From positions 2,852,001-2,916,000 of the forward strand of contig NZ_JABMEG010000001.1 of the NCBI RefSeq assembly GCF_013179735.1: a stretch of 64,000 bases of DNA. The letters are read 5' to 3'. A program made the position numbers and the translations under genes. The notes below the pieces were generated by a model. That model did no database searches. It saw only the letters and a list, made by a program, of their open reading frames with translations, and was not told the origin of the DNA. This DNA comes from Permianibacter fluminis. GTDB lineage: Bacteria > Pseudomonadota > Gammaproteobacteria > Enterobacterales > Permianibacteraceae. Below are positions 19,447-29,521 of this stretch, piece by piece; the stretch's first letter is position 1, and the number at the start of each line of letters is the position of its first letter.

Positions 19447-19504
19447 GTAGGAGCGACCTTGGTCGCGATTCACCGCAAAAAATCGTGACCAAGGTCGCTC
19501 CTAC
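19447..19504. repeat. REP-like inverted repeat between lolA and rarA
   Basis: Two 24-base arms (19447-19470 and 19481-19504), complementary except at one position, flank a 10-base loop. The arm begins GTAGGAGCGACCTTGG, a dispersed palindrome type seen in many Pseudomonas and Xanthomonas genomes. It may act as an mRNA-stabilising hairpin or a RAYT-mobilised element; no RAYT transposase gene is in the window. Confidence 0.8.
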
Positions 19505-19536
19505 AAAAAGCACTGAAATAAACCGACGGGAACCCC

Positions 19537-20847
19537 ATGCAACACGCCCCGCTGGCCGCGCGCATGCGACCACGCAACCTGGACGAGTATGTCGGCCAAG
19601 CGCACTTGCTGGGGCCAGGCAAACCGCTGCGCCGGGTGTTGGAGCAAGGCCATGTCCATTCGATGATTTTCTGGGGTCCGCCCGGCACCGGCAAAACCAC
19701 TCTGGCGCAAATGATTGCCACCACGGCCAATGCCGATTTTGAAAATCTCTCGGCGGTGTTGTCTGGCGTCAAAGACATTCGGGAAGCCGTGGCCCGCGCC
19801 GAACAGCGGCTGGCCATGGGCCGGCGCACGCTGATGTTCGTCGATGAAGTGCATCGCTTCAATAAGGGCCAGCAAGACGCTTTTCTGCCCTATGTCGAAA
19901 ACGGCACGCTGATTTTTATTGGCGCCACCACCGAGAATCCTTCTTTTGAATTGAATTCGGCGCTGCTGTCGCGGGCTCGAGTCTATGTCCTGAAATCACT
20001 GACGGCGGAAGATTTGCTGCAGGTGCTGGAACGCGCGCTGACCGACAAGGCGCGAGGCCTCGGCGAGATTGCAGTCGATTTTCCGCAGGTCTACCGCGAG
20101 CGTTTGGTGGAGGTGGCCGATGGTGATGCCCGCAAACTGCTGAACCTGCTCGACGTGCTGGTGGATTTGGCGGATGAGGTCGATGGCAAGCGCAGCATCC
20201 GCGAAGAAACGCTGCGCGAATTGCTTGGCAACAAATTGCGCCGCTTTGACAAAGGCGGCGAGCAGTTTTATGACCAGATCTCAGCGCTGCACAAATCGGT
20301 GCGCGGCTCCGATCCGGATGCCTCACTGTACTGGTATTGCCGCATGCTCGATGGTGGCTGCGACACGCTGTATATCGCCCGACGTGTGGTCCGGATGGCT
20401 GTTGAAGACATCGGCAATGCCGATCCCCGCGGCTTGCAATTGGCACTCAATGCCTGGGATGTACAGGAGCGGCTCGGTAGCCCGGAAGGCGAGCTGGCGG
20501 TTGCCCAGGCCATTGTTTATCTCGCCTGTGCGGCCAAGAGCAATGCGGTGTACATGGCCTACAACACTGCCCGTGACGATGTCAGCAATGACACCAGCCG
20601 GGACGTGCCGGTACACCTGCGCAATGCGCCAACCAAGCTGATGAAGGAGCTGGGCTACGGCAAGCAATACCGTTATGCCCATGACGAAGAGGGCGCCTTC
20701 GCCGCTGGCGAGAATTATTTCCCTGAGGGCAAGCGGCCGCAGTTCTACTATGAGCCGACCTCACGTGGCCTCGAAGGCCAGATCCGGGAAAAAATGCTCA
20801 AGTTGCGCGCATTGAACGAGCAAGCCCGCAAAGGAGGCAAATCATGA
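19537..20847 (+). CDS. rarA: Replication-associated recombination protein RarA
   Basis: A 436-residue AAA+ ATPase (MgsA, related to WRNIP1) that acts at stalled replication forks. [17 protein letters not shown], Walker [14 protein letters not shown] and Walker [21 protein letters not shown] are present, followed by the sensor [16 protein letters not shown]. The C-terminal tetramerisation region includes [18 protein letters not shown]. Length and position between lolA and crcB/serS are as expected. The stop overlaps the start of crcB by 4 bases, so the two are translationally coupled. Confidence 0.96.
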   Translation: MQHAPLAARMRPRNLDEYVGQAHLLGPGKPLRRVLEQGHVHSMIFWGPPGTGKTTLAQMIATTANADFENLSAVLSGVKDIREAVARAEQRLAMGRRTLMFVDEVHRFNKGQQDAFLPYVENGTLIFIGATTENPSFELNSALLSRARVYVLKSLTAEDLLQVLERALTDKARGLGEIAVDFPQVYRERLVEVADGDARKLLNLLDVLVDLADEVDGKRSIREETLRELLGNKLRRFDKGGEQFYDQISALHKSVRGSDPDASLYWYCRMLDGGCDTLYIARRVVRMAVEDIGNADPRGLQLALNAWDVQERLGSPEGELAVAQAIVYLACAAKSNAVYMAYNTARDDVSNDTSRDVPVHLRNAPTKLMKELGYGKQYRYAHDEEGAFAAGENYFPEGKRPQFYYEPTSRGLEGQIREKMLKLRALNEQARKGGKS

Positions 20848-21242
20848 TGGCCAGCGCTTTTGCGCCGCTGTCCTTGCTGGCCGTTTCGGCTGGTGCCGTG
20901 CTGGGCGCTTTGTTACGCTATCTGGCCAACGTAACGGCGCTGCATTACATCGGCCACCGCTTTCCATGGGCGACCCTGGCGGTCAATCTGCTGGGATGTT
21001 TTTTAGCCGGAGCCTTGCTGGCCTGGGTCATGCGCGGCGCGGTCTCGGAAACCGGCCGATTGTTCTGGATGGTGGGTTTTCTGGGCGCGCTGACCACGTT
21101 CTCGGCGTTTTCGGTAGAGACGCTGACACTGCTGCAGTCGGGAGCGCTGAGCAAGGTTGCCGTCAACATCGGGCTCAATGTCGTCGGTTCGCTGCTCGCG
21201 GTGACGTTCGGTTTTTGGCTGGTTCGCGACGTTTTGTCGTAA
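20844..21242 (+). CDS. crcB: Fluoride ion channel CrcB (Fluc)
   Basis: A 132-residue inner-membrane protein with four hydrophobic segments that forms dimeric fluoride channels. [28 protein letters not shown] and [16 protein letters not shown] (the conserved Na+-binding and phenylalanine-box region) mark the family. A strong AAAGGAGG ribosome site precedes two adjacent ATG codons (20844 and 20847). Because it overlaps the rarA stop, there is no leader for a fluoride riboswitch, so it is probably expressed constitutively with rarA. Confidence 0.94.
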   Translation: MMASAFAPLSLLAVSAGAVLGALLRYLANVTALHYIGHRFPWATLAVNLLGCFLAGALLAWVMRGAVSETGRLFWMVGFLGALTTFSAFSVETLTLLQSGALSKVAVNIGLNVVGSLLAVTFGFWLVRDVLS

Positions 21243-21314
21243 GGTCCGCTCCGTTATTCGAGATGTGGCAAATATTGCCGGTCGTGACCGCGTGAGAGTT
21301 GCACAAAAATTTTC

Positions 21315-21347
21315 GCAAGCCGCGCCGCGCGCCGGCTTGCTTTTGTT
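21315..21347 (+). terminator. Probable terminator after crcB
   Basis: An 8-bp stem (GCAAGCCG / CGGCTTGC) with a GC-rich 10-base loop is followed by TTTTGTT. It lies 72 bases after the crcB stop and before serS. Confidence 0.65.
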
Positions 21348-21384
21348 ACCGGCGCCAACGGTGCGCCTTGCCCAAATGGTTTAA

Positions 21385-22677
<1,293 letters not shown>

Positions 22678-22746
22678 AGCGGGAAAATTTGCCGGGGCAG
22701 GGATTGAAAATGCAGATGTCGGACCTCATCTCTAAGCTTTACCTTC

Positions 22747-23073
22747 ATGAACGCGGCGGCGGTGACGCTGCCGCGCCCTTGCATGCTGTCTAATCTGCGT
22801 TTGCTGGCCAGCCGTTTGCTGGTGCTGGCGATCTACATCGGGCTGGCTGTTGTCGGCATCGCCCTGCTGGTGTGGGGTTTTGTCTTTGCCCTTGCCGTCA
22901 CCGGCGGCTTGCTGCTGCTGTTCATTCTGATGCGAATTTTTGGTTTCCGTCGGCCGGGCCCGACCGTGAAACAGCCGGGGCAACCGGGACCATCAGGCCC
23001 GTCATCATCATCAGCTGAGGCGCCAACGGGCGTGATCGAATTGAAACGCCGCGATGATGGCAGTTACGAGTAG
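22747..23073 (+). CDS. Small membrane protein of unknown function
   Basis: A protein of up to 108 residues, not recognised. One long or two closely spaced hydrophobic segments (about residues 22-63, rich in Leu, Val and Ala) are followed by a basic, Pro-, Gly- and Ser-rich tail ending in GVIELKRRDDGSYE. No clear ribosome site precedes the ATG at 22747; an internal ATG at 22783 would give 96 residues. It sits between serS and trhA on the same strand. Coding is supported by the coherent membrane-then-charged-tail layout, but it could be over-called. Confidence 0.5.
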   Translation: MNAAAVTLPRPCMLSNLRLLASRLLVLAIYIGLAVVGIALLVWGFVFALAVTGGLLLLFILMRIFGFRRPGPTVKQPGQPGPSGPSSSSAEAPTGVIELKRRDDGSYE

Positions 23074-23150
23074 GCGGCGTGTTGATTGACCGCGTATCAA
23101 GTGGACCCGCACCACTCACATGATTTACTACCGACATTCAGGATTTCAAC

Positions 23151-23828
23151 ATGACGACTGAAGCCGTTGCGCGTTATTCCTCCTCCGAGGAACTCGCCAA
23201 TGCGATCACCCACGGTCTGGGCATTGTGCTGTCCATTGCCGCACTTGCCATCCTGACCGGCTTTGCCAGTGCCTATGGCGAGGCTCGCCATGTCATTGGT
23301 GTCAGCGTGTTTGGTGCTTCGCTGGTGCTGCTTTACACCGCATCGACGCTTTATCACAGCATTCCTTCGCCGCGTGCCAAAGAGGTGCTGCGCGCGCTCG
23401 ATCACTCTTTCATTTTCGTTCTGATCGCCGGCACCTATACGCCGTTCTGTCTGGTAACGCTGCAAGGTGTCTGGGGTTGGGGCCTGTTTGCTTTTGTCTG
23501 GTCGCTTGCCGTTATCGGCATCATTTGTCGGCTATGGCTGGGGCGCAAATCCGGCACAGCGTCGGTCATTGTGTATCTGCTGATGGGCTGGTCCATTGTG
23601 CCAGCGTTCAAGCCACTGATGGCGAGCATTTCGTCGCTCGGACTGTGGCTGATGGTGGCTGGCGGCATCGCTTACACCGGCGGCGTGGTGTTTTACGTCT
23701 GGCGCAAGTTGACGTATCACCACGCCATCTGGCATCTGTTTGTATTGGCCGGCAGCATGCTGCATTTCTTTGCGATTTTGCTGGCGGTTGTGCCGGGTGC
23801 GCGGGAAACGCTGGCTGCGCTTTGCTGA
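23151..23828 (+). CDS. trhA: Hemolysin III family / TrhA membrane protein
   Basis: A 225-residue PAQR-type protein with seven predicted membrane helices. The conserved family motifs are present: ANAITHGLG near the N-terminus, STLYHSIPSP, RALDHSFIFVLIAGTYTPFC and a C-terminal HAIWHLFVLAGSMLHFFAI. The histidines and aspartate form the presumed metal site. E. coli TrhA is linked to membrane energetics; haemolytic activity is not implied. A terminator follows at 23866. Confidence 0.9.
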   Translation: MTTEAVARYSSSEELANAITHGLGIVLSIAALAILTGFASAYGEARHVIGVSVFGASLVLLYTASTLYHSIPSPRAKEVLRALDHSFIFVLIAGTYTPFCLVTLQGVWGWGLFAFVWSLAVIGIICRLWLGRKSGTASVIVYLLMGWSIVPAFKPLMASISSLGLWLMVAGGIAYTGGVVFYVWRKLTYHHAIWHLFVLAGSMLHFFAILLAVVPGARETLAALC

Positions 23829-23865
23829 ATTTTTTCGCCGCCGCGCTGATGGTGAATCAATACAG

Positions 23866-23894
23866 AAAAGGACCGCGTGACGGTCCTTCTTTTT
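23866..23894 (+). terminator. Rho-independent terminator of trhA
   Basis: An 8-bp stem (AAGGACCG / CGGTCCTT) with a CGTGA loop is followed by CTTTTT, about 40 bases after the trhA stop. Confidence 0.85.
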
Positions 23895-23944
23895 GGCTTG
23901 CGCTATGCTCGCCTTGAGCAGCAAGTACCAATAAGGAGCAGGAG

Positions 23945-25348
23945 ATGAGCACGACCATGACCTCGACCATGCGGATGGAAACCGACAGTCACGGCGAAAT
24001 CGCGGTGCCGGCCGACAAACTGTGGGGCGCGCAAACCCAGCGCTCGTTGGAGAATTTCAGGATTGGTGGCCACCGCTTTCCCCGCCGGGTAATTCAGGCC
24101 TTTGGCATTGTCAAGAAAGCGGCGGCACTGACCAATCAGGATCTCGGCAAACTCGATGCCGGCAAAACCCAATGGATTGTCCGCGCAGCCGACGAGGTCA
24201 TTCGCGGCGCCCTTGATGAACATTTTCCGTTGGTGGTCTGGCAGACCGGCAGCGGTACCCAAAGCAACATGAATGCGAACGAGGTGATCGCCAATCGGGC
24301 GATTGCCTTGAGTGGCGGCGTGATCGGCAGCAAGAATCCGATTCACCCGAATGATCACGTCAACATGTCGCAATCTTCCAATGACAGTTTTCCGACCGTC
24401 ATGCATGTGGCGGCGGTGTCGGCATTGACCGAAGCCGTGTTACCAGCGATTGACGCGCTGGCCACGACGCTGGCGCAAAAATCCCAAGCCTTTGCCGATG
24501 TGGTCAAGATCGGCCGCACCCATCTGATGGATGCAACACCGCTGACACTGGGTCAGGAATTGTCCGGCTACGTCGCCCAGCTGCGTTTTGCCGAACAGCA
24601 GGTCCGGCAGAGTTTGGCGGGGCTGTACGAGCTTGCTCTCGGTGGCAGTGCCGTCGGCACCGGTCTCAACACCCATCCGGAATATGCGCAGCGGGTTGCC
24701 GCGCACATCGCCGCATTGTCCGGACAACCTTTTGTCACCGCACCAAACAAATTTGCCGCGCTGGCGGGGCATGAAGCCATGGTGGCGGCGAGCAGTGCGT
24801 TGCGACTGCTGGCGCAAGCGGCATTCAAGATTGCCAATGATGTTCGTTTGCTCGCGAGCGGGCCGCGTTGCGGTATCGGTGAAATCCACATTCCGGAAAA
24901 TGAGCCGGGCAGCTCGATCATGCCGGGCAAAGTCAACCCGACCCAATCCGAGGCACTGACCATGGTAGCGGTGCAGGTAATGGGTAACGACGCCGCAGTG
25001 GGTTTTGCCGGCAGTCAGGGTCACTTTGAATTGAACGTGTTCAAACCGCTGATTGTGCACAACGTTCTGGAATCAGCGCAGTTGCTGGCGGATGCGCTGA
25101 ACAGCTTCAACGAGCATTGCGCGATGGGCATCGAACCCGATCGAGCGGCCATCAATCGGCATCTGAACAATTCGTTGATGCTGGTAACGGCATTGAATCC
25201 GATCGTCGGTTACGACAATGCTGCCCGCATTGCCAAGACCGCGCACGCCGAAGGCATTACCTTGAAAGAGGCAGCCATTCAGTTGGGCTTGCTGACGGCA
25301 GCACAGTTTGATCAGCATATGCGACCGGAACAGATGGTAAAGCCGTAA
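23945..25348 (+). CDS. fumC: Class II fumarate hydratase
   Basis: A 467-residue iron-independent fumarase (fumarate + water to malate, TCA cycle). [48 protein letters not shown] and the family signature [13 protein letters not shown] are intact. [16 protein letters not shown] supplies a catalytic-region histidine. The ATG at 23945 has an AAGGAG-type ribosome site; other Met codons follow closely. The enzyme is heat- and oxidant-stable in other species. It stands alone between a terminator and a palindromic repeat. Confidence 0.96.
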   Translation: MSTTMTSTMRMETDSHGEIAVPADKLWGAQTQRSLENFRIGGHRFPRRVIQAFGIVKKAAALTNQDLGKLDAGKTQWIVRAADEVIRGALDEHFPLVVWQTGSGTQSNMNANEVIANRAIALSGGVIGSKNPIHPNDHVNMSQSSNDSFPTVMHVAAVSALTEAVLPAIDALATTLAQKSQAFADVVKIGRTHLMDATPLTLGQELSGYVAQLRFAEQQVRQSLAGLYELALGGSAVGTGLNTHPEYAQRVAAHIAALSGQPFVTAPNKFAALAGHEAMVAASSALRLLAQAAFKIANDVRLLASGPRCGIGEIHIPENEPGSSIMPGKVNPTQSEALTMVAVQVMGNDAAVGFAGSQGHFELNVFKPLIVHNVLESAQLLADALNSFNEHCAMGIEPDRAAINRHLNNSLMLVTALNPIVGYDNAARIAKTAHAEGITLKEAAIQLGLLTAAQFDQHMRPEQMVKP

Positions 25349-25392
25349 ATTTCTGCTGGAAAAAAGGAAGTGCAGGTACTGTCGGATGGACC

Positions 25393-25495
25393 GGGGCGGC
25401 AATTACCCCCTCCCAGCCTCCCCCTTCACAGGGGGAGGAGCTAACGGTTCCCTCCCCTGTGAAGGGGAGGGTCAGGGTGGGGTAGTTGCCGCCCC
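25393..25495. repeat. C-rich palindromic element, copy 1
   Basis: A 103-bp element with long imperfect inverted arms. The ends GGGGCGGCAATTACCCC and GGGGTAGTTGCCGCCCC pair with one mismatch, and inside are CCTCCCCCTTCACAGGGGGAGG and CCTCCCCTGTGAAGGGGAGG-type stems. No gene lies inside. Related C-rich sequences recur at 27822 and 30489. It lies between the convergent fumC and dusC genes. Confidence 0.8.
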
Positions 25496-25548
25496 GCGTT
25501 ATCCATACACGTCGCTGCCAACCAAAACGATTATTAGCAAACCCGCAC

Positions 25549-26496
25549 TCACGCTACTGCCGTACTTTCCGCTTTCAAGATCTCGCCAACGGCTTTTGAG
25601 TCGTTGTTGGTGCGAATGGTGTTGAACAGACCCTCGGCTTCCGGATAGATCCGACGCAAAAAATTCAGCCATTGTTTCAAACGGCCGGTGTGGTATTTCG
25701 GTTCGATATGAATGGCGAGCTGTTGCCAGAAATAGTGAATCAGCGGCTGCAGCGATTGCCAGGTAGCCACGCCGTGTTCGCTGCCGCGGATCATCAAAGC
25801 CAGCGCCGGGTTGGCAACCATGCCGCGACCGAGCATTACATCGATGCAGCCGGACTCGGCACGGGCGCGGTGAAAATCTTCCACAGTCCAGATTTCGCCA
25901 TTGGCGATGACCGGGATGGTCAGCGCGGTGCGTATCTCCGAGATTTTGTTCCAATACGCCGGCGGCCGATAACCGTCCATTTTGGTTCGGGCATGGACAG
26001 TCAGTTCACTGGCGCCACCATCGGCGAGCGCCTGCGCACAAATCACCGCGTTTTCGCTGCTGTCGTAACCGAGGCGCATTTTGGCGGTGACCGGAATCTG
26101 CGCCGGCACGGCCGCGCGCACGGCGGTAACAATGTCCAGCAGCGTGTCAGGTTCTTTCAATAACACCGCGCCACCGCGGTGGCGGTTCACCGTTTTCGCC
26201 GGGCAACCAAAATTGAGATCAATTCCGCAGGCGCCGAGCTCGGCAGCGCGCGCGGCATTTTCAGCCATGCAAACCGGATCGGAACCGAGCAGTTGCAGGC
26301 GCACCGGAATGTCGGCAACGGTGCGGCTGTGGTTTTGCAATTCCGGGACAATGCGATAAAAGCTGCGCGGCGGCAGCAAGGTGTCGGTGACGCGGATAAA
26401 TTCGGCAATGCACAGATCAACCCCGCCAACGCGAGTCAGGACATCGCGCAGCAGGTGATCGAGCAGGCCCTCCATCGGGGCGAGCAGAATGCGCAT
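25549..26496 (-). CDS. dusC: tRNA-dihydrouridine(16) synthase DusC
   Basis: A 315-residue FMN enzyme that reduces uridine in the tRNA D-loop. The N-terminus MRILLAPMEGLLDHLLRDVL with CIAEFIRVTD is typical of DusC rather than DusA or DusB. The catalytic cysteine is Cys98 in GIDLNFGCPAKTVNRHRGGA. VTAKMRLGY and VIANGEIW bind FMN and tRNA. The start at 26496 is chosen because conservation begins there; the frame is open 114 bases further upstream to 26610. Confidence 0.93.
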   Translation of the reverse strand: MRILLAPMEGLLDHLLRDVLTRVGGVDLCIAEFIRVTDTLLPPRSFYRIVPELQNHSRTVADIPVRLQLLGSDPVCMAENAARAAELGACGIDLNFGCPAKTVNRHRGGAVLLKEPDTLLDIVTAVRAAVPAQIPVTAKMRLGYDSSENAVICAQALADGGASELTVHARTKMDGYRPPAYWNKISEIRTALTIPVIANGEIWTVEDFHRARAESGCIDVMLGRGMVANPALALMIRGSEHGVATWQSLQPLIHYFWQQLAIHIEPKYHTGRLKQWLNFLRRIYPEAEGLFNTIRTNNDSKAVGEILKAESTAVA

Positions 26497-26625
26497 TGCG
26501 GGATGACCTGAGCGGGGCGGATAGGGAGAGGGCGCGCATTCTACTACTGGCGCCGCAACAAAATCGAAAAACTCCTCCCCATGGCGGGGAGGAGCGTCAT
26601 CGGGGGTCATGGAAACATCAAGGGA

Positions 26626-27210
26626 TCACGGAAACATCAGGGGGCCGCGGTGGTCGCGCAGGTCGGTGTGATCTTCAATTGCCAGGGCAGCGACCGTTGC
26701 GGTGGTGTTGAGCTTGCGGTCGTAGGCGCTGATTTCCACCTCGGGATGATGGCTGCGGATAACCGCGCATACCGACTCGGCTTGCCAGCGCGGGACATCG
26801 ACCAGCATCAGCAGGTTGCCGTTGTCTATGGCCTCTTCATAGCGTTTGACGCCGCGCTCTGGCACCGAGATGCCAATGAGCGAGCTTGCCCAAGCACCGA
26901 AACCGGCACCGAGTGCGCCCATGCCGAGAATCGCACCACCACCGAGCACCAGGCCGGCCGGCGGAAAGGTCACAGCGGCGATGCCGGCCAGCAAACCGGT
27001 GCCGCCACCCAATGCGACGCCACGGGCGACGGCATGGCCAAAATCGCTGTTGGTGAAGGTGCCCGCTTCATGCAGATGCGCCGTTTCCAAGGCGTGATGG
27101 TCTTTGCCGACCATGGCGATGTCGGCGTCCTTGGTGCCGATTTCGCGCAGCTCATCGACCAGGCGCGCCGCCGTATCGACATCCGGCACCAGAAAATAGA
27201 GTCGTTTCAT
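26626..27210 (-). CDS. DUF1269-like glycine-zipper membrane protein
   Basis: A 194-residue protein. The N-terminal 60 residues form a soluble domain beginning MKRLYFLVPDVDTAARLVDEL; a Gly/Ala-rich hydrophobic region follows at about 60-112 (VALGGGTGLLAGIAAVTFPP and GAILGMGALGAGFGAW), resembling glycine-zipper membrane segments. The C-terminal part is soluble again. Similar proteins are annotated DUF1269 or stress-related membrane proteins; the function is unknown. It lies upstream of dusC on the same strand with 129 bp between them. No motif suggesting catalysis is seen. Confidence 0.65.
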   Translation of the reverse strand: MKRLYFLVPDVDTAARLVDELREIGTKDADIAMVGKDHHALETAHLHEAGTFTNSDFGHAVARGVALGGGTGLLAGIAAVTFPPAGLVLGGGAILGMGALGAGFGAWASSLIGISVPERGVKRYEEAIDNGNLLMLVDVPRWQAESVCAVIRSHHPEVEISAYDRKLNTTATVAALAIEDHTDLRDHRGPLMFP

Positions 27211-27468
27211 GACAGATTTCCCGTTCGATGGCCAAGCCGGCCACTGGCTTGCCTTCGCCCTGCGAAAGCGCTGCTGCAGTCATTGCGAGTGGGATTGTAA
27301 GCACCGGCTGGCCGGCAAATTTGCGCTTAGAGATACAACCTCTGTCCCGCGCGCAGGTTATCGCCGGCCCGTCTGAGCCTGGGCATTTGCATGAGTGCGA
27401 GGCGCTCGTTAAGGTGCCGACCTACGTTACGCCGAACTACATCACCAAAGACGCAAACCGGACCAGCC

Positions 27469-27786
27469 ATGACCACCATCGACCGACTCCAACACGCAGT
27501 TGCCCAAGCCGAAGAGGGCGGTACCGTCACACTGTCCGTTGCCGACGCCAGCAAGTTACTTGCAACTGTCGCCGGGCTGGCGGTTGACCCGCCGCGCCGT
27601 TACCGCCATTACAAAGGCCCGGTTTACGAACTCATCTGCGAAGCCCGCTTCGAAGCCGACAAGCAACCGATGGTGGTTTACCGCGCACCCAACGGCAGCT
27701 TATGGATTCGCTACCAGAAGGTGTTTGAGGAAATGATCGAGGTCGACGGCCGGCAGGTGCAGCGGTTTAGCCCGATCGAGGGTTGA
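27469..27786 (+). CDS. DUF1653 domain protein
   Basis: A 105-residue protein. The last 65 residues match the DUF1653 pattern: RRYRHYKGPVYELICEARFE, VVYRAPNGSLWIR and a phenylalanine- and glutamate-rich end FEEMIEVDGRQVQRFSPI. The N-terminal 40 residues are helical and variable. Function is unknown; the domain is a small beta-rich module found alone or joined to other domains. The ATG at 27469 is chosen over an upstream frame-open start because the preceding residues are low-complexity and basic. Confidence 0.75.
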   Translation: MTTIDRLQHAVAQAEEGGTVTLSVADASKLLATVAGLAVDPPRRYRHYKGPVYELICEARFEADKQPMVVYRAPNGSLWIRYQKVFEEMIEVDGRQVQRFSPIEG

Positions 27787-27821
27787 GCCGCTGAGTTTTC
27801 AATACGAGGGAAGGTTGTTGG

Positions 27822-27941
27822 CCTCTCTCCCTTGACGGGAGAAAGCGGGGAGCATGCCCCCCAGCCCGAGCAGTTGCCGACTTTAGGGACCGCCCAACGC
27901 TCACCCTCTCTCCAGCTCTTTCCCGTCAAGGGCGAGAGGGG
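27822..27941. repeat. C-rich palindromic element, copy 2
   Basis: Imperfect inverted arms at 27822-27845 (starting CCTCTCTCCCTTGACGGGAG) and 27918-27941 (containing TTTCCCGTCAAGGGCGAGAG) enclose about 70 bp without an open frame of note. The layout is like the element at 25393, and it again lies in an intergenic gap, between the DUF1653 and M14 genes. Confidence 0.7.
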
Positions 27942-28102
27942 AAAAGCACCGCTGTCAGCGCCGCTGTTGGCCACGCCACTGGTCCGATGCGCCATTTTTC
28001 ACCTGACCGCACCTATACAACCGGGTCGCGCGAATATGCGACAATGCGCGCCTTTCGCCGGGCCGTCTGGTCCGACCGTTCACCCTCCACGTGGAGCATT
28101 CC

Positions 28103-29254
28103 GTGACCAAACTGTCCATCAACTGTGCTTTTGATGCCGGCGCCATTGACGTTGTCAGCCTTGCCAATCCGAAAGACATTCAACTCAATATCCGTCATGA
28201 CAACGCCTCGGAATTTGCCCAGTGGTTTTACTTTCAGTTGAGCGGTGGCAAAGGTCAGGCGATCAAAATGCGGTTTCTGAACGCCAGCACCTCTGCCTAT
28301 CCGCAAGGTTGGGATGATTACAACGTGGTCGCCAGCTACAACCGCGTTGACTGGTTCCGCGTTGCCACCCATTACGACAAAAAAGAAATGGTGGTGCATT
28401 TTCTGCCGGAAGCCGACACCGTCTGGTTCGCTTACTTCGAACCCTATTCCTCGGAGCGCCATCTTGATTTGATTGGCTTTGCCAACGAATACGAACACGT
28501 CGACGTGATTCAACTCGGCCAGACCATCGACGGCCGCGACATGACCGTGCTCGAAGTCACCAACGCCGAATCCGATATCCCGTTTGCGGAAAAGAAAAAA
28601 GTCTGGCTGACCGCACGTCAACACCCGGGCGAGACCATGGCCGAATGGTTCGTCGAAGGGTTTCTGGAGCGCCTGCTGAACCTCGATGAGCCGGTCAGCC
28701 GGCAGCTGCTCGATCAGGCCGTGTTTTACATTGTGCCAAACATGAACCCGGATGGTTCCGCACGGGGCAACCTGCGTACCAATGCCGTTGGCGCCAACTT
28801 GAACCGTGAATGGCAAACACCAACCATGGAACGCAGCCCGGAAGTGTTCTTGGTGCGGCAGAAGATGCTCGAAACTGGCGTCGATCTGTTCCTCGATGCC
28901 CACGGTGACGAAGGCTTGCCGTACAACTTTGTTGCCGGCTGTGAAGGCATCCCGGCCTATGACGAGCGCCACAAAAAACTGGAAGACGCCTTCAAGGCAG
29001 CGTGGGCCGCCGTCAGCCCGGACTTTCAGGACAAGTTCGGCTACGAGAAAGACGCTCCGGGTCAGGCCAACATGACGCTCGCCACCACCTGGATCGGCCA
29101 ACAATTCAAATGCCTGTCCTACACCATCGAAATGCCGTTCAAGGACAACGCCAACCTGCCGGACGGTGATGTCGGTTGGAGTGGCGAACGCAGCCGGGTG
29201 TTTGGCGCGTCGGTGTTGAATCCGATTTTGATGATCTTGCCTCAGTTGCGGTGA
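28103..29254 (+). CDS. M14 family zinc carboxypeptidase, cytosolic-carboxypeptidase-like
   Basis: A 383-residue protein with an N-terminal beta-rich domain (1-130) and an M14 catalytic domain. Zinc ligands are His174 and Glu177 (RQHPGETMAEWF) and His267 (DAHGDEG). The substrate-binding NPDGSARGNLRTNAVGANLN and catalytic Glu343 (YTIEMPFKD) are intact. The layout resembles eukaryotic-type cytosolic carboxypeptidases (CCP/Nna1), which remove glutamates. No signal peptide is seen, so it should act in the cytoplasm. The GTG at 28103 is preferred to the GTG at 28091 because GGAG lies 6 bases upstream. The bacterial substrate is unknown. A very strong terminator follows. Confidence 0.87.
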   Translation: MTKLSINCAFDAGAIDVVSLANPKDIQLNIRHDNASEFAQWFYFQLSGGKGQAIKMRFLNASTSAYPQGWDDYNVVASYNRVDWFRVATHYDKKEMVVHFLPEADTVWFAYFEPYSSERHLDLIGFANEYEHVDVIQLGQTIDGRDMTVLEVTNAESDIPFAEKKKVWLTARQHPGETMAEWFVEGFLERLLNLDEPVSRQLLDQAVFYIVPNMNPDGSARGNLRTNAVGANLNREWQTPTMERSPEVFLVRQKMLETGVDLFLDAHGDEGLPYNFVAGCEGIPAYDERHKKLEDAFKAAWAAVSPDFQDKFGYEKDAPGQANMTLATTWIGQQFKCLSYTIEMPFKDNANLPDGDVGWSGERSRVFGASVLNPILMILPQLR

Positions 29255-29265
29255 GTTGTATCGCG

Positions 29266-29310
29266 CTGAAAAGAAAAACCCCGGACTAAAGCCGGGGTTT
29301 TTCTTTTCAG
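29266..29310 (+). terminator. Strong terminator after the M14 gene
   Basis: A 19-bp perfect stem starting CTGAAAAGAAAAACCCCGG with a 7-base loop (ACTAAAG). The A/T-rich lower stem gives a U tract, and its symmetry allows termination from both sides. It begins 12 bases after the stop. Confidence 0.9.
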
Positions 29311-29515
29311 AACAGTTGCTACCTGTTGGCGCTTCAATTCATTTTTATTTATTCTTCGTCAATCGAGATCATGAGATCTTGCATGTAGCAAGGTCAACCT
29401 GCCGATTACTCAATGGCTGAATTTAATTACATTGTTAATGTATAAGCTTTATTCATTCAATCAGCTTAAATGGTATTAATTCTCAACTAATGCTGTCTGT
29501 TGCTATTTTTGGAGC
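29311..29515. other. AT-rich intergenic stretch
   Basis: These bases are clearly AT-rich compared with the flanking housekeeping genes, with runs such as TTCATTTTTATTTATTCTTC and TTAATTACATTGTTAATGTA. They hold no gene and lead into an equally AT-rich lipoprotein gene. Promoters for that gene probably lie here, but no single -35/-10 pair stands out. Confidence 0.55.
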
Positions 29516-29521
29516 GTGATT

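Noticed and set aside
20800-20847. Fluoride riboswitch before crcB
   Set aside because: crcB overlaps the rarA coding region by 4 bases, leaving no leader for a riboswitch.
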